This document shows, piece by piece, positions 61,971 through 64,000 of a DNA stretch of 64,000 bases. Both the position numbers and the translations under genes were made by a program. The stretch covers positions 1,939,619-2,003,618 of the forward strand of contig VYZI01000067.1 in assembly GCA_013397695.1 (NCBI GenBank), read 5' to 3'. This DNA comes from Centropus unirufus. Taxonomy: Eukaryota > Chordata > Aves > Cuculiformes > Centropidae. The notes beneath the pieces are model-generated. The model saw only the letters and a program-made list of their open reading frames with translations. It searched no databases and was not told the origin of the DNA. The stretch's first letter is position 1. Each line of letters opens with the position of its first letter.

Positions 61971-62254
61971 TGCTCCAGTGGGAGGTCCCTTCAATGAAGT
62001 CACAAGTCCTGCCAGCAAACTTGCTCCGGTGTGAGCTCCTCTTTTCACAAGTCCATATGTCCTGCCAGGTATCTGCTCCAGCATGGACTTCCCACAGGGT
62101 CACAGGAGCATCCACTTGCTCCAGCGTGGGGTTCTCCATGGGCTGCAGGTGGTATCTGCTCCATCCTTAACCTCCATGGGCTGCAGGGGGACAGCCTGCC
62201 TCACCAGTCTTCACTACAGGCTGCAAGGGAATCTCTGCTCCAGTGCCTGGAGCA
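61971..62254 (-). repeat. Degenerate tandem units inside the LTR
   Basis: The plus-strand motif TGCTCC recurs at 61971, 62022, 62074, 62117, 62157 and 62236, mostly followed by A/G-G and a short TGG or GTG context. Intervals are 51, 52, 43, 40 and 79 bases, so the LTR contains about six decayed copies of a 40-52-base unit. The last unit forms a perfect 8-bp hairpin, TGCTCCAG-TGC-CTGGAGCA, at 62236-62254. Confidence 0.65.
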
Positions 62255-62353
62255 CCCTCTCCTTCTTCTTCACCACCTTTGGTTTTTGCAGAGTTGTTTC
62301 ACATAGTCATGATCCTCTTTCTGGAGGGGTGGCACAGGTTTTTTTTTCCTCTT

Positions 62354-62362
62354 CTTAAATAT
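62354..62362 (-). promoter_or_regulatory. LTR core promoter (TATA-like box)
   Basis: ATATTTAAG on the minus strand lies about 160 bases inside the 5' end of the LTR, downstream of an inverted CCAAT box whose plus-strand CCAAT is at 62471-62475. This is the usual U3 promoter arrangement. Transcription would run toward lower coordinates. Confidence 0.5.
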
Positions 62363-62524
62363 GTTGCCACCATTGCTGATGGACTCAGCCTTGGACCAGC
62401 AGCAGGTCTGTCTTGGAGCTGGCTGGCATTGGCTCCATCTGATAGAAGGGAAGCTTCCAGCTTCCAGAAGCCAATCGGTAGCACCCCCCACCCCACCAAA
62501 CCCTTGACACATCAACCTAATACA

Positions 62525-62529
62525 TCAGC
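62525..62529. other. Right target-site duplication of the LTR
   Basis: TCAGC, identical to 61549-61553. Confidence 0.7.
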
Positions 62530-64000
62530 AGAGATTTGAAAGGATATATCGTAGAGGTTGACAGAGGTTTGCTAAATTTTGATGGCAGAAGCACAGAGAG
62601 TTTTCATCACCTACCCTCGGTCCTGAATTGTGCTTTCTTACCAAAATCTAGTTGAGTTTGTGCTACGTGGCCTTTTTGTGCTGGACTGAAGTCCTTGTAC
62701 ACGTTGAATCTGGTGTTGTCCGTATCTTCAGGCTGTCAGCTCTCCTGACATCCGCCTGCTGCTCCCAAAGTCAGTTTCCTTTCTCAGTCAATGACTGCCC
62801 GTAACATAAACAAAGGTATAGCTTCCATCGATTCAACCTAACTGGATTACTGAAACTGTTTCTTGGAATCTGATGAGGAGAAAACCTTTGCACTTAGCTG
62901 CATATTATATAAGTTAATTCTATGGGAACATCCCTACTGCAGCATAACCAGAAAAATCTCAGTGCTGAGTTGTTAGGAATGCAAAGTGTGTATGTGCATC
63001 AGGCAGATATTTTGTCCTTTGTCAAAGAAGGCTCAGATTGTGGGTCTTGAATTGCCCAAAAATATAATCTGAGAAAATGTTCATCTTCTCTGGAACTGGA
63101 CACAAATTAGGACACCATTCAAAGGATTTTAAATTGAGTCTTACTTTTTTCAACTGTTCATTTTTTTAAAAAATTTAAAATATATCTCTCTTATATTGCC
63201 GGGAAAGACTTATTTGGAAGCATTGTAAGCTGGTAATTTTATTCCTGTTTTTTTTCCATTCTTCAGGTTATTTAAAAAAACCTGCCTCTTTACAAATGAC
63301 ATTATGTTTGTTGTATGCATTAACTGAAAGGCTTTCAAATTCCAGAGCAGGCTGTGTGAACAATTGTCTTGTGCGTTCATCAACTAGCATCCTAAGTGCA
63401 ATGAATTTGGTTTGTTTTAATTACAAGGTGCATTTGACTGTGTCTACATGATAGATTAGCAGCTCCAAATAACATCATATGCAAATGAAAGGAAATCCTT
63501 TTTGTGTTTTATAGTGCAGATGAGAAATACAGTATATTATGAAAAGAAATATAAATGCAGCTGTGCAAGTGGCTTGAGAGCCTGTATGTACTCACTCTCA
63601 CATAAGAAAGCTTACATAAAATGGAATTATTACAATGTATATGCATAGGAGGGGGTATCTTTATGACACTTAAAGCATAATTCTCAATCTAAAATCTGAA
63701 TGTAAATTTGTAGTGAAAACAGTTTGTGAGTACTTGCCTACTGCTTAAAAGAGATTCTTGAGTTCAGCAGGATTCACTAGCAGTTTAGATCTACAGAGTC
63801 ACCATTTTTCTCTTTTTTTTTTTTTTTTGAGGGATTTTTTGTTGTTGTCATTTAGGTAAATTATATAATAGATATGCAGCAAAACTGAATACAAAATTTG
63901 AAATCTCAACTTCATCGCTGACATTTCATCTGCTTGAGTTAATAATTTTAAAGATCTTTATGCTCTCAAACATTAATGTAATTAGGACTATGTAAAGTGC
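62530..64000. other. AT-rich noncoding DNA, no gene recognised
   Basis: Plain AT-rich sequence with a 16-T tract at 63813-63828 and A/T runs near 63163-63182. There is no retroviral internal sequence next to the LTR and no other repeat. Confidence 0.6.
63813..63828. repeat. Poly-T tract (16 T)
   Basis: A homopolymer run with no element body attached. Confidence 0.9.

Larger units (their letters stand above)
61554..62524 (-). mobile_element. Solo LTR of an avian endogenous retrovirus
   Basis: This 971-base block matches the remembered layout of a widespread bird ERV LTR read on the minus strand. It begins TGTATTAGG at 62524. An inverted CCAAT box (plus-strand CCAAT at 62471) is followed by a TATA-like ATATTTAAG (62362-62354), then a GGAGCA-rich tandem region, then a polyadenylation signal AATAAA (61753-61748), then a tail ending near GGGTCAACTCACTATA. 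The expected terminal CA has become TA by one transition. The 5-base duplication TCAGC flanks it exactly. No internal gag, pol or env follows on either side, so it is a solo LTR left by recombination between two LTRs. The 5-base duplication suggests a class III (ERVL-like) element, but class is uncertain. Frames up to 98 codons inside it (61883-62539) are not genes. Confidence 0.85.

Noticed and set aside
61883..62539. Several 66-98-codon frames on both strands
   Set aside because: They lie inside the GC-richer solo LTR, overlap in many phases and carry no retroviral protein motif.
1..64000. Prokaryotic features, CRISPR arrays, tRNA or rRNA genes, known microRNA seeds
   Set aside because: I looked for repeat-spacer arrays, cloverleaf-like blocks and familiar microRNA sequences on reading through and found none; the genome type is vertebrate.

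Overview
The window looks like noncoding DNA from a bird. The sequence is AT-rich and CpG-poor by eye. No open frame exceeds 128 codons and none of the longer frames resembles a known family. There are no ribosomal or transfer RNA genes, no operon-like packing and no CRISPR. The avian assignment rests on three things: a roughly 1-kb endogenous-retrovirus LTR of a type recognised from bird genomes, a short CR1 LINE tail of the avian kind, and very low interspersed-repeat density with no L1 or Alu-like material. An old MIR-type SINE and a palindromic repeat of a kind seen across sauropsids fit an amniote background. The window most likely lies in a large intron or an intergenic desert; the sequence alone does not name the flanking gene.

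Layout. 1-8.9 kb is plain AT-rich DNA with homopolymer tracts. A MIR-like SINE lies at 8.90-9.06 kb. A modestly CpG-enriched patch lies at 11.2-11.8 kb. 12-23 kb is unique-looking DNA with a perfect 12-bp hairpin at 15.88 kb. At 23.38-23.53 kb is the best exon-like stretch: a strong acceptor, 49 open codons and a donor. A 10-bp perfect hairpin follows at 24.45 kb. 25-37 kb is mostly featureless, with a GC-richer patch at 30.2-30.9 kb and another exon-like stretch at 33.4 kb. At 37.83-37.89 kb is a G-run tract. 38.2-39.0 kb is GC-richer and holds an exon-like segment and a good CTCF-type motif. A CR1 tail lies at 42.82-42.91 kb, a MITE-like imperfect palindrome at 46.51-46.60 kb, and two strong splice-acceptor-led short frames at 47.49-47.74 kb. 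Two adjacent hairpins occupy 57.05-57.10 kb. A complete solo LTR with a 5-bp target duplication spans 61.55-62.52 kb, and plain AT-rich DNA continues to the end.

No gene is annotated with confidence and no interacting gene system can be supported. The exon-like stretches are hypotheses: in 64 kb, short frames with decent splice sites arise by chance, so each is scored low. The best-supported calls are the LTR, the CR1 tail, the MIR and the palindromic repeat.
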